From Symsagittifera roscoffensis (Eukaryota; Xenacoelomorpha; Acoela; Convolutidae): a DNA stretch of 64,000 nt. The stretch's first letter is position 1; the number at the start of each line of letters is the position of its first letter. Shown here piece after piece: positions 53,050 through 64,000 of the stretch. The position numbers were made by a program, and so were the translations under genes. The stretch spans positions 88,077,845 through 88,141,844 of the forward strand of contig NC_087062.1 of the NCBI RefSeq assembly GCF_963678635.1, in the 5' to 3' direction. The notes under the pieces are model-generated. The model was given only the letters and a program-made list of their open reading frames with translations. It was not told where the DNA came from and made no database searches.

Positions 53050-53795
53050 TTTTTTTTAGCATTTGAGTCCATCTCATGAAATTGAAAAAAAAAAAACTTG
53101 AAGAAAACTATCAAGGATACAATACTGCTACTTGCATTGAATATTTTGCCTCATGACGTTGAGCTTGGTCGATCAATATTTCATGACTTCAGAGCTTTAA
53201 TTCCCAACTTAGTCTGGCTGAGTCAAACTATACGTAGAATTTTGTTCTGGGTCCAGTCTAGTTTGCTTATTTCTACTTTTTTGCAGTACCAGAAAGCCGT
53301 TTCACAAAGTTGACTGTATATATGAATTGTATAGGTTGATATGTGTTGGTAGTCTAAATCGTTTTTGAATTGATATCTATTTGATTAATAAATTACATTT
53401 TTTTCCTCGTACAATACGACGCTTGAAAGACAGTTTGATGTCAAAAAAGATTGTCAAGTTTTTTACATTGTTTTTGTTTTTAAATGTATAATTTTGAAGT
53501 TTCAGGCCGCAATAAGGGTTATTGGTGGAAAATTGATTAGTTTTTTTTCTTATACGGTTTTCTTGGCAAATCCAGTTGAAACGTTTATTCAAAGTTTTGA
53601 AATGGTTTTGACCTATCCTAAAAAACTTGTATTGTCAACAAACATAATCAGTTTTGAAATTACGGTTATGTTTGCGAGAATGCTTACACAAATAAGAAAA
53701 ATACTCAGCTCCCAAAAGGCTCTTGTGGTACACCGTAATCAATTTGCTTAACAGTTGTTTGCCTGGATTGGGTAAAAACAGACTACTTTCTGGTT
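53050..53795 (-). pseudogene. Non-LTR retrotransposon RT fossil, downstream piece
   Basis: On the minus strand, broken frames read IDYGVPQ (the RT motif usually written YGVPQGS), then a degraded F-DN-SFL in place of the catalytic F/Y-ADD box, then a stretch like the WI..N...N..KT region followed by LKLQNYTFKN and a QNKILR motif typical of the end of this RT class. Many stops. This is the downstream half of an RT whose upstream half lies beyond the inserted LTR element, at 60974-61440. Confidence 0.65.
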
Positions 53796-53800
53796 GAGGG

Positions 53801-54058
53801 TGTGATATGCGTTGCGATATCAATTGAAAACAAGGGTAATTCAGTACTGTATTCTGTATATTGAATTTAGTTTTTCTTTTCTTTGAGTTGTTATTGGTTA
53901 CTGAGAACTAGATCAGTGCTGAACAACTCTGATCTCTCACTTGGTCTCAATGTCATAACACACTGTGACCTTGAGTATACCATGAAATTAATAACTAAGC
54001 ACCGTACGTTGGTAGTACATACATAATCAATTACTGCTATTGCAGTAGCGGTATGACA
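53801..54058 (-). repeat. Left (3') LTR of the 7.2-kb element
   Basis: Plus strand tgtgatatgcgttgcgatat to gtatgaca. A palindrome tactgc-tatt-gcagta lies near its right end. Preceded by gaggg. Confidence 0.92.
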
Positions 54059-54060
54059 CA

Positions 54061-54068
54061 CCCCCCTC
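54061..54068 (-). promoter_or_regulatory. Polypurine tract
   Basis: Sense gagggggg, two bases before the 3' LTR, the expected plus-strand primer site. Confidence 0.65.
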
Positions 54069-54180
54069 GGTAAAAATAAATTATACAACATAAGTAGGAT
54101 AATTTATCTTAAAAAGAGTTTACTGTACTCAGTTTACAAGAAAGTTGTTGGGTTACTGAAGGTTTAGTTCACAGTTTTCT

Positions 54181-56094
54181 TCAATTTTCTTCCAGCTCTA
54201 TTTCCCAACTTGGATTCCAGTCCACTCCTTCATCTAGCGTAGCATACCCAAATTTTCGCATGAATAAGTGTCGTTCGAGCCGTCTTAATTTTGATTCCAC
54301 AGGTCTATCACTTCGTTCCTTGAAGTCTTTTAGTTGTTTACGATATTCCTGAAGTGCTGTTTTGAGGAGTGCTCCACCTGTCAGATTCTCTGAGATCTCT
54401 TTAATTGAGTGCTTTATTGGTTCACCAAAGCGTTTCGGTTCCTTGTTCTTCGTTTGCCTGGAGCTTCGTCTGACACTCGACTCCTCCGCACTCGACTCGT
54501 CCGAGAATACTTGTGGTGGTTCAAATATCGTATCTTTCTCCGAAATTTGTTGTGGGTTTCCTCTAATATCGTCCGCAACTCTCTGAACTCCACGTTTTAC
54601 TAACTGGTCTGCAAATTTTTCCCAATCGGAAAGTGCCAAATTTTGGTTCTGGAATGTATCTAGTATGTCCTCTGGAGGTGTCTGGGAATCAATACATTTC
54701 AATTTTGTCCGCTGTTTTGATTTAGGCGTAGAACTTGTCTGAGTTTTATGACCTAACTTCCCCGACTTTGAAGTTGATTGCTCCTGTTCCGGATCGGCTG
54801 CCGTCGCAGCTTGGCCTGTCCCATTTTGTTGGTTGTTTTGGTTCTCCTTTTCTTAAGCTTTCTTCTCCGTCTTCTTTTTCTCGCTCTCCTCTGCAGTTGA
54901 ACTTGGACCCGCCAAATTTGGTTTTGCTCTCTTGATCGCTAAGTTCAGACCTCCTCCTGCTTCCGTGTCTTTTGAAGTCTCTACTGTTAGGCTCTGTTGG
55001 AATCGGTCTATGGGGTTCATCGCATCCGCTATCTCCATGTCTCGTTGCAATTCTTCATCGGAACCTATATCCTCGTGTAATTCAGGGGAAGTGATCCTTT
55101 GAAACTTTTTCGTAGGTTCTGCCGATGGGCTCTTACTCGCACTCCGCTGACTTTCTTGTGTTAAAACTGTTCTCGATTGTGCAATATCCAACTTCCGATA
55201 GATAGATCCTGTAGACGTCTTGATAGTTGAGTCTGTTTCGGAAGCGATTTTTCCCTTTAATTGTTTTGTGAGTGCCTGTCCACTTTTTCTTAATGGGTCC
55301 TTTCTGAGTATTGTCTTAGGCGGAGATTTACTTTGATCTTCTACTTTGTCCTCAAAAAATCCTTTCTCCCATGAATATATCATCTCTTTTCGTAGGTCAG
55401 GATTTAGTAGTCCGGTCTCGTCCACTAATCATCTGATATCATTTTTAGCCGCATCTCTTCTCTCGTGGTTCCAGCGGGCGTTCGCCTCCAGCAGTTCCTT
55501 TAGGGATTTAGCCCTCTCTCTATCCCTGTCCGAGGTTACTTGCTGCGTATGCAGTGGGCTTGTATCTCTGCTGAGTTGTCCTTTTCGTACTATTTTGAGG
55601 TTTTCTCTTGATTGGTCGATTCTGCGTTTCAATTGAGATGCCGTCAATGCTGAACGTTCCAAGTGTTGTTTGTCTAAATAATCAGAATTGGTTAAAAACC
55701 TATCCCTCACAATTTTAAATTCCGTTTTAGGTAGTCTGCCAAAATGCGCTTGAAATGGGGATACTTGTATGGTTTTCTGCTTGTTCCACCGCAAATCTCG
55801 CATTATGATACTAAGACACAATTTTATCGATTTATTATTTTCTTCGAGCAACATAACCCCCAATCTTCTTTTTATAGTTTGAATTGTACGTTCTACCAAA
55901 CCACAGCCTCGGTGGTCCCCCACCGGACAGATTTTTTGTTCGATATTGAGTTCCGAACAAAACTTTTGTAGAGTTTTCCCCTTAAAGCCTGAAAATTGAT
56001 CAGAGCGAATCGATTCCGGAATCCCATGTGTGTCGATGTACGATCTCAAGAATTTTACCGTGCACTTCCCGCTTGTAGATTTCGTAACTCTCAC
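54181..56094 (-). pseudogene. pol: Integrase core and C-terminal tail of the 7.2-kb element
   Basis: 55429-56094 carries the integrase core downstream of its first Asp: RSDQFSGF in place of the usual D-x-G-S/T, and GLVER with the catalytic Glu, then FGRLPKTEF. A TGA at 55429-55431 and a TAA at 54853-54855 interrupt the frame, which otherwise continues through a Ser/Lys-rich region into a charged tail ending at 54181 (ends WEIELEEN). The tail is long for this group and resembles the remnant at 24970-25900. Confidence 0.75.
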
Positions 56095-56178
56095 GGATGG
56101 AAATTTTGAGAATCTATCTATAAATACTAGGAGGTAGATTTGTTTTCCTTTTTGATTTTCTATAGGCCCCGAGTAATC

Positions 56179-57087
56179 TTATTGTACTTCCTGTCCCGGC
56201 TGCGTGAGCAGTGCCAGTGGTTTTGACGCGTTTTTTGAAAGAAGAATTTTTACCTTTTTACCATATCTGGTGCAACTACGGCACTCTTCCGCTAGATTCA
56301 CAATGTCCTTGTTCATATGTGGCCACCACAGGTATTGTGATACTCCTAACATAGCCTTTTGGCCTGGATGTCCTCGATGTATCCTCTTTAGAACGGCTTG
56401 TCTTAGCTGGACTGGGACCGCTAAACGATTGTTCACCAAAATGCAGTCGTCCTGCACTGCCATCTGTGACCACAACGGGTTCGTATATGGTCGCATTAGT
56501 TCGAAGCCTTGTTTGTCCCCCCTTTCTATCACTCGTCTAAGGCGGTCCATCCAAGTGTCTTCGGTTGTTAATTCGGCCAACAGACTTTTGTCGAACAGTT
56601 TTGCTAAATTGTCCAGGGTCTCCTCTTGTTGCTGCTTCGGCAGTTTTATTTTTCCCAACGTCTTCGGTGGTTCGATTGCACACACTTCTTCTTCACTCTC
56701 AGCCTCTTCTGTAGGGTAGGGTGTCAAGTCCATCTCGATTACCTGCACCTCACTTAGCTTTCTTTCCGCCGATGCGGTTGGTTTGGTTATCGCTGAACTT
56801 TGTCCATTTTCTGGGCTGTCCTTGATCTCCTCTGTGTTTGCCACCAATTCTCTATTGGTATTTCTCGGTATGTTGCCTTCTCCTCCGATTAGTTGCCAGA
56901 ATGAAAGTAGTCTCTGATCTGCTTCGCTTTGTTGATCTGGTTCGAGCTGCCATTTCACTCGTAATGCCTGTCGGGTTTCACTGTCGGAGCTATCTCTATT
57001 TTTCCGGCCATCTCTAATGATTTTTCTTGTTCGCTGTACTGTTTCTGTGATCTCCTCCTCTTCCGAAAGTTCGTTTGCATTTGACAT
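56179..57087 (-). pseudogene. pol: Linker and integrase zinc finger of the 7.2-kb element
   Basis: Begins with an acidic Ser/Glu-rich linker. Residues from about 230 contain the integrase H2C2 finger HRGH...CRSC. A TAA at 56179-56181 comes just before the DYSGP segment that supplies the first catalytic Asp. The frame differs from the upstream RT/RNase H frame, with a 74-nt overlap at 57014-57087, so a frame change has occurred there. Confidence 0.75.
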
Positions 57088-58870
57088 TGAGCGGTTTCAC
57101 TTTGGATCCAGTAGACTCTCTTCCCGTTCGTCGTTTCGCCAGTCCTGTGGTGTATCCGACCACCAATCGTACGATCTTTTTCCTGATATCTCGTTCCTTG
57201 AGTCCGTTTTTTTTCTTCTGATTTTTCGATACTGATCTTTCTGCAATTTTCAATTTATTTGAGCACGACTGTTTGTTGAGTTGAGTTGACAAAAAAGTGA
57301 TCGGTTTATGTTGAACTGCTGTGTTTAGCTGTTTTTGCAGTCGTGGAAACTGTTTTCTCTCGTTCCGGTCGAGCTTTGTTTGTTTTTGACCGTTTTGGTT
57401 GCTATAGCAACCATTACTTGATGACTGTTTCTTTGCATTCTTTCTAGAACATTCTAGAACGTTTTCGTTCCGGTCGACCGACTTAGTTTCTTTCCGCCTA
57501 CAGTTCATGCAGTCTAATGCTTCATGAAAGGAGTTTATTGTCGCCACTACAAACTTTTCGTCTAATTCTGATTCGGGCCAAGAATCATTGAAGGGATCAC
57601 GCGATAAATAATCAACTATGCCCATGTCCCTCCCCGGAATGTGAACTATTTTGAACTGATATGGCAATAACTGGTCAACCCACCGGGTCAAACGAGATTG
57701 GTAGGTCTTATTCGACTTGTTACCATCTAGCGCTGATGTAAGCGCTTTATGATCTGTTGCAATGATAAATGGTTTTGCCAAGAGGTAGTGTTTATATCTG
57801 TCTACTGCCCAAACAACTGCCAGGAACTCCAGTTCATTTGTTGAATATTTTTTTTCTTGGGCATTCAGATATCGGGATGCGAATGAAATTGGAACCCACA
57901 GACCTTCATCATTTTGTTGTTCCAATGTAGCCCCTAGCCCATCATGGCTCGCGTCACATTTAACTCGTGTCTCTCGGTAAGCATCATAATTATATACTTT
58001 TGTAATATTTGCAACAGCCTCTTTTATAGCATTAAATACTACCGTGTGTTCATCCCCCCACTCAAACTTTTTTACCGGGAGTTTCATGTTTTTTAAATTT
58101 TTCTTTTGATTCTTTTCTTTAAGAAGTGGTCTCAATTTCTCAGTCAGACTTGCTGCGTTAGTCATAAATTTAGCTAAGTGATTTATACTTCCCAGAAATG
58201 ACCTTAACTGCTTAAGCGATTTCGGCGGGTTCAGATTTATAACCGCTTTGGTTTTAGGGATTTTAGGTCTAACCCCTGCTTCTGAGAGGTGATGAACTAA
58301 CCAATTCACTTCTTGTTTGAAAAATTCGCACTTTGTTAATTTCAATGCCAAATTTTCTGCATCCAATTTCTTTAGTACCGCTTCCACCAGATTTCCATGT
58401 TCAATTTCATTTCCCTTCGACACAATAAGAATGTCGTCCAGAAAACAGAACGTGTTTTTAGCGTGATTGATAGTTCTATCCATAGCCTTTTGAAATTCGG
58501 CTGGCATATCCGCTAAACCATAGAACCCTGTCAGAAAACTGTATGTTCCGGTTGCTTTCCCACCAACAATATTAAAGTTGCATTGTTTAGCTGTATCTGC
58601 AGCCAATTTTAATTGACTGTACGCATATTTCAAGTCTCACACCGTGAAATAAAGAGTACCATTTTTGTTTTTGGTAACAATTTGGCTCACCCCATCGATG
58701 AGCTCATCTAGGTTCGGCATTTGGTATTTGTTTTTGAACAGTTGTCTATTAATTGGTTTCGCGTCCATCGCCAATTTTTTTGAACCGTCTTTTTCTACTG
58801 TTATCCCAATCGGAGCGATATAGCAATCACTTGTACATTTATCGAGTTTTGTTATATGACCTTCTGTCAA
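57014..58870 (-). pseudogene. pol: Reverse transcriptase and RNase H of the 7.2-kb element
   Basis: The RT starts with GHITK...CTSDCYIAP, is interrupted by TGA at 58637-58639 just before the DLKYAYSQL motif with the first catalytic Asp, and resumes with FLDDILIVS (catalytic box). RNase H motifs KCDASHDGLGA, STNELEFLAVVWA and ATDHKAL follow, then HIPGRDMGIVDYLSRDP. The C-terminal Lys/Asn-rich extension after RNase H runs into the overlap with the next frame. Confidence 0.85.
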
Positions 58871-58878
58871 CAGCTTCT

Positions 58879-59727
58879 CTATTTCTTTTTCAATTTTATC
58901 TTGTATGTGAATTGGGATTCTTCTCCCCTTTTCTTGAATTGGACATAGTGGGTATTTAAAATTCCTTGTCTTTCAAATAAGTTTTTGAATTTAGTGAAAA
59001 ATTTTTCTTTCCAACATTCTGACTGCTCGCACATGAGCACGTCAAACATGGTAAGTTCCTTTGGCGCTGGTTTTTGTGTAGTATTTATTCCCACTTGTCC
59101 TTGCAAAACTAGTCCCATGATGCATCTGGTCTTACGTTCTGATACAAGAAAGGTAGCGCCTTTCACCTCCCAGCCCGCCGACCGAAGGTTCGTCTTCAAA
59201 GCTCCCAATATACTGATCGGTTGTTTGTTATAAGCAACGAATTTGGTCTGCAAATTCAGTTTTCCTGACGGAATGAATCTTACTTTGCTTGATTTTTCCA
59301 AAATTTCCTTCGCCGTCGCCCAATTGAGAAATGAAACTGGACTTCCCGTGTCCACTGTCAGTTGTATTATTTGATTATCGATTCGTACCATGGCCTTTAG
59401 TGATTTTACTCGTTTTAACGTTGGATCTCGAATTGAATCTATTTTCTGAACTTGTATCGTTTCTGCATTCGAATTGTTCCTTATTTCATTGATTCGATCT
59501 TTCACATACTTTGAAACTCTTTCGTTTCCCGGTTGATAGGTTTGTATCGACATAACTTCAAACTCACTACATGACCCAACACTTTCACTTATCTGATCGC
59601 ATTCCTCTACCGATCCTTCCGAGTCTTCCGCAACTTCACTTACTTGTTGAGATCTGCACATTTTTGCAAAATGATTGGGTTTACCACAGTTCTTACAAGT
59701 TTTCCCCATCGCTGCACAATTTTTCAA
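58879..59727 (-). pseudogene. Zinc knuckle and aspartic protease of the 7.2-kb element
   Basis: A CCHC knuckle, CKNCGKPNHFAKMC, near the N terminus; an aspartic protease active site VDTGSPVSF near residue 126. The end of this frame diverges from the RT frame near 58930, where the RT entry sequence is readable in another frame. A second, upstream knuckle appears damaged (Tyr where a Cys is usual). Confidence 0.75.
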
Positions 59728-59805
59728 ATGTACCAGATCAAATGTCCTTCCATATCTATTGCATGGTTTTGTTTTCGTGTTGTAGTTCTTGTTATTATTT
59801 TGTCT

Positions 59806-60711
59806 TTAATTTGATTCCTTTCTGTTTTGATTCTTTGTCGTCCCTGACAAATTTCTAACTGCCATTACAGGTTCTTGTTTTATTCTCACTCCCGAGGTGT
59901 AATGGTTACTTGATCCTCCTGTAGCTGCCGCATTCTTCTTTTGGAACGCCATTGTAGTTAACTTGCTATGTTCGAACTTTATCGCCCTTTTCAGAACCTC
60001 TTCCGGGTCTAGGGTCTCGAATGTCAGCGTGTCCTGCACTGTCATGTTTTTCATTTTTGAAATAAATAAATCACGTACTATCTCACTTTCCAATGTTCCC
60101 AGTTCGGATCGGGCTGCTTGCGCAGTTAACGCTGCGTGAAATGACTCCAGAGATTCTCCGGATTCTTGCATTCTCGTAAACAGTTTGTATCTTTCGTACG
60201 TTACATATTTCACCTTTTGAAATGAAACTTCTGCAAGTTCTGTAATTTCCCTGAACGTCATTTTCGATATTTCAGCATGTGGGTTCTTTTGTAAGAATCG
60301 TTTCTTTCCTTCTGTACCCAAAGACAAAAATAATCTGGACCCCAATTTCTTTTGTACTTCGTTGTAGAAAACATTGTGTCCGACTCGTGGGCCTCTTGTC
60401 CTTCTCTCCTCGTTCTCCAACAATACTCTATCCCTTGCTAGCTTGTATCTAAGGGTCCTCGCATTCCTCGCATCTTCATTCTCTCCCTCTCGAGGTGTTT
60501 CTGGTCGAGGGGGTGGCTCCTCTAGTATGTCTTTTGGGTCTTCCAAAATAATCTCTGGGTTCACATTTTCTTTAACCGTTACCGCCATGAGAAATTGTTC
60601 GAACCAGATTTTGAATTGCCACGGAGGATCTAAATTTGCTGACGCCCAAAATACGGGGATTCCCATATCCGTTCGGTTGTCTTGAGCTGCGAATCCTGCA
60701 GGCTGCACCAT
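59806..60711 (-). pseudogene. gag: Gag of the 7.2-kb element, 301 aa
   Basis: The ATG spans the LTR/primer junction (60709-60711), so there is almost no leader. Gag features: FWASANLDPPW, an Arg/Glu-rich helical region and the EITELAEVSFQK...GESLESFHAALTAQAA capsid segment (in two conserved blocks). A TAA at 59806-59808 ends the frame shortly before the zinc-knuckle region, which continues in the same phase further down, so this stop is probably a mutation. Confidence 0.8.
60691..60710 (-). promoter_or_regulatory. Primer binding site of the 7.2-kb element, tRNA-Ser-like
   Basis: Plus strand gaatcctgcaggctgcacca abuts the LTR and looks like a tRNA 3' end: T-loop gaat, T-stem cctgc, 7-base acceptor aggctgc, then a-cca. 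The gcagg-type T-stem suits tRNA-Ser. Confidence 0.55.
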
Positions 60712-60968
60712 GTGATATGCGTTGCGATATCAATTGAAAACAAGGGTAATTCAATACTGTGTTCTGTATATTGAATTTAGTTTTTCTTTTCTTTGCGTTG
60801 TTATTGGTTACTGAGAGCTAGATCAGCACTGAACAATTCTGACCTCTCACTTGGTCTCAATGTCATAACACACTGTGACCTTGAGTATACCATGAAATTA
60901 ATAACTAAGCACCGTAGGTTGGTAGTACATACATAATCAATTACTGCTATTGCAGTAGCGGTATGACA
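60711..60968 (-). repeat. Right (5') LTR of the 7.2-kb element
   Basis: Matches 53801-54058 with about nine substitutions. Followed by gaggg. Confidence 0.92.
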
Positions 60969-60973
60969 GAGGG

Positions 60974-61440
60974 ATAATATTTTAAAAGTTCTATTGTCGG
61001 TCCTCGTAGCCCGTGAATTTTTATTTATGCAGTAGAGCAATATCACCACCAGTGTCATAAGCTTTCTATAAGTCCAGAACAATGCAACGATAAGAATCTC
61101 TATTATTTAGTGATTTTTAAATAATTTTGCAGTGACATGTAATTTGGCCTGAAATTGACTGGTTTTTCTCTGAAGCCAAATTGACAGGCACTCATTACGT
61201 TATTTTTCTTGAAAAAACTGTTTATTTTTTGATTATTTATTTTCCAAACATATAACTTAAAAAAAGTAATGGAGGAATTGGTTTGTAATTACTATAATAA
61301 ATTTGCTCTGTTATTTGGAAAAAAAGTATAACTCGCGCTTCCCTGTGCTTATCTGGAAAAGTGTAAGTGTGTTTAATTTCCCCAGATCAGTTTTTGTTTT
61401 CGGTTTTTATTACCTTTTTCCCGTTTTTTTTAACCCAATC
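60974..61440 (-). pseudogene. Non-LTR retrotransposon RT fossil, upstream piece
   Basis: On the minus strand, frames broken by stops and shifts read, in order, FPDKHREARVILFF, NYKPIPPLLFLSYMFGK, a CQFGFREK motif and IVLDL-KAYDT. These match the conserved run of non-LTR retrotransposon RTs (NYRPIS, QFGFR, DLSKAFDT). The piece ends at the gaggg target site, and the RT continues at 53795 on the other side of the LTR element. Confidence 0.7.
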
Positions 61441-61909
61441 ATACAGAGTTTAAATTCATGTTTTGCTTTTTTGTTTTGTTAAATAATTAGTTGCAAGTTT
61501 ATTGCAATTTGACATAATTTTTTGGACAGAATTGGCGATTGTTTCCTTCCTTCTATTTTGACATAAATATTCGACAACATTACTTTTTCTATGGTGGAAG
61601 AGGCAGGCTGTTTTTTCTATGTTTGGATATTAGTTTGATAACGCAAAATATTTTTGGGTTTCAATGACTAATGTTTGAACTAAATGAAAATTTTCATCAT
61701 TCTGGAAGTTGTCGGAGAATCTCAATTTTATCTGCAGTTTTTTTAAAGGAATTTGAACTTATGTTTTTCTAGATTCTTTATCCTACCTATTAATTTACAT
61801 GAGAACAAATTTTTGTTTCTGGAAATGCATTAAGTTAAAAAAAAGAACATGTTGACTGATCTGTTATAGGTCATCAAAAGTTTTGGCAAGAATTTTGCAG
61901 AAAAATAGG
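61441..61909. other. No gene recognised
   Basis: AT-rich sequence. It might include more of the non-LTR fossil upstream of its RT, but I see no motif. Confidence 0.4.
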
Positions 61910-62275
61910 CGGAATAGATCCAAACTATATTTAATTATTGGTTATAATTTAGATATTTTAGCCCTATAAAATATTAAAGACTAACCAATCACACTCCATC
62001 AAACTTATTTGTAAGTGCTGAAATTACTTGTAATTTCAGCACCAGAGCAGTTTGAATGTAACTTACAACTTAGTTGCTTTCTCCAAGAGACCGACTCATA
62101 ACAAAACTAGTATACTATAGATCTATTGAGACTAAGAGATATAAGAGTAAGAATAAGATCGGTATTAGACTAAGAAGCTGCACGAATCTAACCGGCCGAA
62201 AACAAGATGGCGTGACGAGCAGACGGTGTACCCTATCTGAAATTACTCTATGAGGTGACCTCCCATCTTAACTTA
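61910..62275 (+). repeat. LTR of a third, diverged copy of the giant element
   Basis: Plus strand resembles the sense LTR sequence of copies 1 and 2, with many changes. The perfect hairpin gtgctgaaattac-tt-gtaatttcagcac is at 62015-62042. Followed at 62278-62287 by the primer motif tggtgcgacc. Confidence 0.75.
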
Positions 62276-63080
62276 TCTGGTGCGACCAAAAGTCTCGAAC
62301 AAGACCTTAAAACACAAATTAGCTTAGAACTAACCAAATAGATTATACTTAAACATTTCCACTTGACAAAAACTTAATTGAAATGTCTCTACGACTCAAT
62401 AGATCAGGGCCATTATTCCGAACAATACGAGAACTACCCGGTATTGGAAAAAGACCTCCGACAAGAGACGATATACGACTACAAAGTAACTTATTAAATT
62501 TCATGATCGTACGGCAAAATTTAGAATTCTATTAGCATTATTTGAAAACATATTATCTTTGAAGAAAAATCTTCACTGACAATTACAGGCGCTAAACTCA
62601 TGTTTGTACAATAACGACTGATAAAAACATCTCTAGTCGTTCTCTTCAAAAACCTGCAGTAAAATTTAAAAAATATCTGGAAAAATTTTTTATTGAAACT
62701 AAATTATAAAAATTAGTTAGTAAAAACACAAATTGTTAGTAAATATAAATCATCTCATCATCTCAGCTTCATCACTTAAAACATAACAGTGAATCATAAA
62801 TCCACTAACATCATCAAAATTTATTATAAACAAAAATTTTCTATCAATTAAACCTTAACTTAATTTATAAAGGCCTATCCTATTTCTTATTTTCATTTAA
62901 ATTAAACTTCTTAAACTTAACAGATCATCAAGGCTTATCCTTGGATCAAATAATACAATTTTGTTTTCCCCCTCACAATTAATGAAGTGTCTAACGACCT
63001 CAAACGTCGATTCACTACCCAACTTTTTTTCAAGACCCTGTCTAATAGAAATTTTTCAATCACACTTATCATTCTAATTA
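62276..63080 (+). pseudogene. Leader of the third copy with a remnant 77-aa ORF
   Basis: 62383-62535 encodes a 50-residue remnant of the 77-aa ORF, with MSLRLNRS and ELPGIG recognisable, the original start lost and the end truncated. One 25-base hairpin is retained at 62923-62947, and the unit-4 hairpin region lies at about 62985-63020. Alignment with the leader stops abruptly at about 63080. Confidence 0.65.
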
Positions 63081-63082
63081 GG

Positions 63083-63903
63083 GTTGTCGTGATGGTGTAT
63101 GTAAGTCAAAATGATTTTGTATGAATTTATAATAAGTGTAAATATGTGTCTGTTTAACTCTTAACATGATGTCGTGTGAAAAGTGCAAATCTCGTTCTTT
63201 GGGAGTGAGGAAGTGGAAGGTTAGTAAGAAGGTTTCAAATTTTTCGTAAAAAGATTCATAAGCTTGAATGTCGATAAGTGCTTCTGAAATGATGTGATCG
63301 TGTTTTTTTTCTATTGAGCTGAGTGTGAAAATGTAAGGTGTTCGGATGAAAAATTTTTCTGTTGAGGATTGGGCTAAAGAAGGGGTGTAATCTGAAGAAG
63401 GTGTGGGAGTTGGTGGGTTCGTTGACGTTATGGTTGATGATAATTGATGAATGTTTGGGGTTTCAGGGTGTTGTACTTGTTGTTGCAGTGTTATTAGGTT
63501 GTTTAGTTCGTATGATATATGTGTGTCATCTGGGGAATTGTTGTTGGAGCGTTCATTCGTAAAGGGGGGTATGTTGGTGTCACTTGGGAAATATGAGAGA
63601 GAGTAGAGGGTAAGTCAGTTTGGGCTTGGGAGTGGTTGGGTCGAAAGGGGGTTGAGAAAATGTTGACGGGCTGGGTTCTGAATTTGCGAATTCATCAGGG
63701 GTTTCTAAATATGAATTGACGGATTGGGAAATTGTGTGAAAAACTGTGATGTCTGAATTAGCATCAGAATCCATTCCGGATGATGTGTTAATATGGGGTG
63801 AGTCAGGTGGCGGGAAAGCAAAAAATGGGATGACGGGAATGGGGTTTTGGAGATTGGCTGGATGGGAAATTGAGCGGTGAAGGGATCCAACTTGTCGGCT
63901 CAT
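63083..63903 (-). pseudogene. Eroded homologue of the 599-aa ORF in the third copy
   Basis: The N-terminal 107 residues are open (63580-63903) and clearly match the start of the 599-aa protein (MSRQVGSLHRS). The rest is frameshifted, and about 525 bases corresponding to copy 1 positions of roughly 1620-2145 are absent at about 63360. It is on the opposite strand to the adjacent leader, so this copy has been rearranged. Confidence 0.65.
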
Positions 63904-64000
63904 CGTGGGCTAAAAAAATGATTGTTCTGATATTGAAATATTGTGGTATGGGGTTGTTCGATAATTTGTTCATATGCATCGTCATTTTGACATTGTTGTG
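63900..64000 (-). pseudogene. env: C-terminal end of an envelope-like ORF, cut by the window edge
   Basis: Matches the last 30 or so residues of the envelope-like ORFs. Its stop overlaps the ATG of the next ORF as ATGA (63900-63903). The remainder lies beyond the window. Confidence 0.55.

Larger units (their letters stand above)
53801..60968 (-). mobile_element. Full-length decayed Ty3/Gypsy element, 7.2 kb
   Basis: LTRs 53801-54058 and 60711-60968 (258 bp each, roughly 3-4 percent different by eye), flanked by a 5-bp direct repeat gaggg (53796-53800 and 60969-60973). Primer site at 60691-60710 and polypurine tract at 54061-54068. Order gag, protease, RT, RNase H, integrase. Several stops and frame changes make it non-autonomous. 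No envelope gene. Confidence 0.92.

Noticed and set aside
53098..53751. Plus-strand ORFs at 53098-53313 and 53494-53751 as exons of a host gene
   Set aside because: The minus strand of the same stretch reads as ordered non-LTR RT motifs that continue on the far side of the LTR insertion, a better explanation.
1..64000. CRISPR array, rRNA or bacterial operon structure
   Set aside because: No regularly spaced short repeats with unique spacers and no rRNA-like sequence; introns and retroelements indicate a eukaryote.

Overview
The window looks like a repeat-dense nuclear segment of an invertebrate animal. A nematode is my guess, based on base composition, small introns, splice signals such as tttttcag and the style of the serine protease; nothing in the sequence proves it. 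A 200-base N run at 50507-50706 marks an assembly gap. Most of the window is retroelement DNA, and I recognise only one clear host-type gene.

Region 1 (1-17831) and region 2 (31324-50238) are two diverged copies of a very large envelope-bearing LTR retroelement, both on the minus strand. Copy 1 runs off the left edge. Copy 2 is about 18.9 kb between 410-bp LTRs. In sense order they carry: LTR, primer site, a 77-aa ORF, a structured leader with repeated hairpins, a 155-aa basic ORF, Gag and Pol (protease, RT, RNase H, integrase: Ty3/Gypsy order), two tiny hydrophobic ORFs of 76 and 62 aa, a 376-378-codon ORF without any Met codon, an 872-aa envelope-like glycoprotein and a 599-aa protein of unknown role. 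Several neighbours overlap by a stop-start ATGA. The copies are broken at different places: copy 1 by a 16-bp deletion between Gag and Pol, copy 2 by stop codons in gag, a rearranged spot in pol and a 1-base loss in env. A third, rearranged and eroded copy lies at 61910-64000.

Region 3 (17832-31323) holds a three-copy 0.54-kb repeat, a three-exon trypsin-like serine protease on the plus strand (22265-24062), and directly behind it a tangle of a second LTR element (24071-28241). That tangle has three LTRs, an internally deleted interior and a duplicated piece of the protease 3' flank. From 28242 to 31323 there is AT-rich sequence with nested degenerate repeats.

Region 4 (50239-61909) holds unassigned sequence and then a complete but decayed 7.2-kb Ty3/Gypsy element of a different family (53801-60968, minus strand). 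It has 258-bp LTRs, a 5-bp target duplication gaggg, a tRNA-like primer site and a purine tract. It sits inside an older non-LTR retrotransposon fossil, splitting that reverse transcriptase between its LDL-KAYDT motif and its YGVPQ motif.

Family assignments rest on motifs read by eye; no database search was possible.
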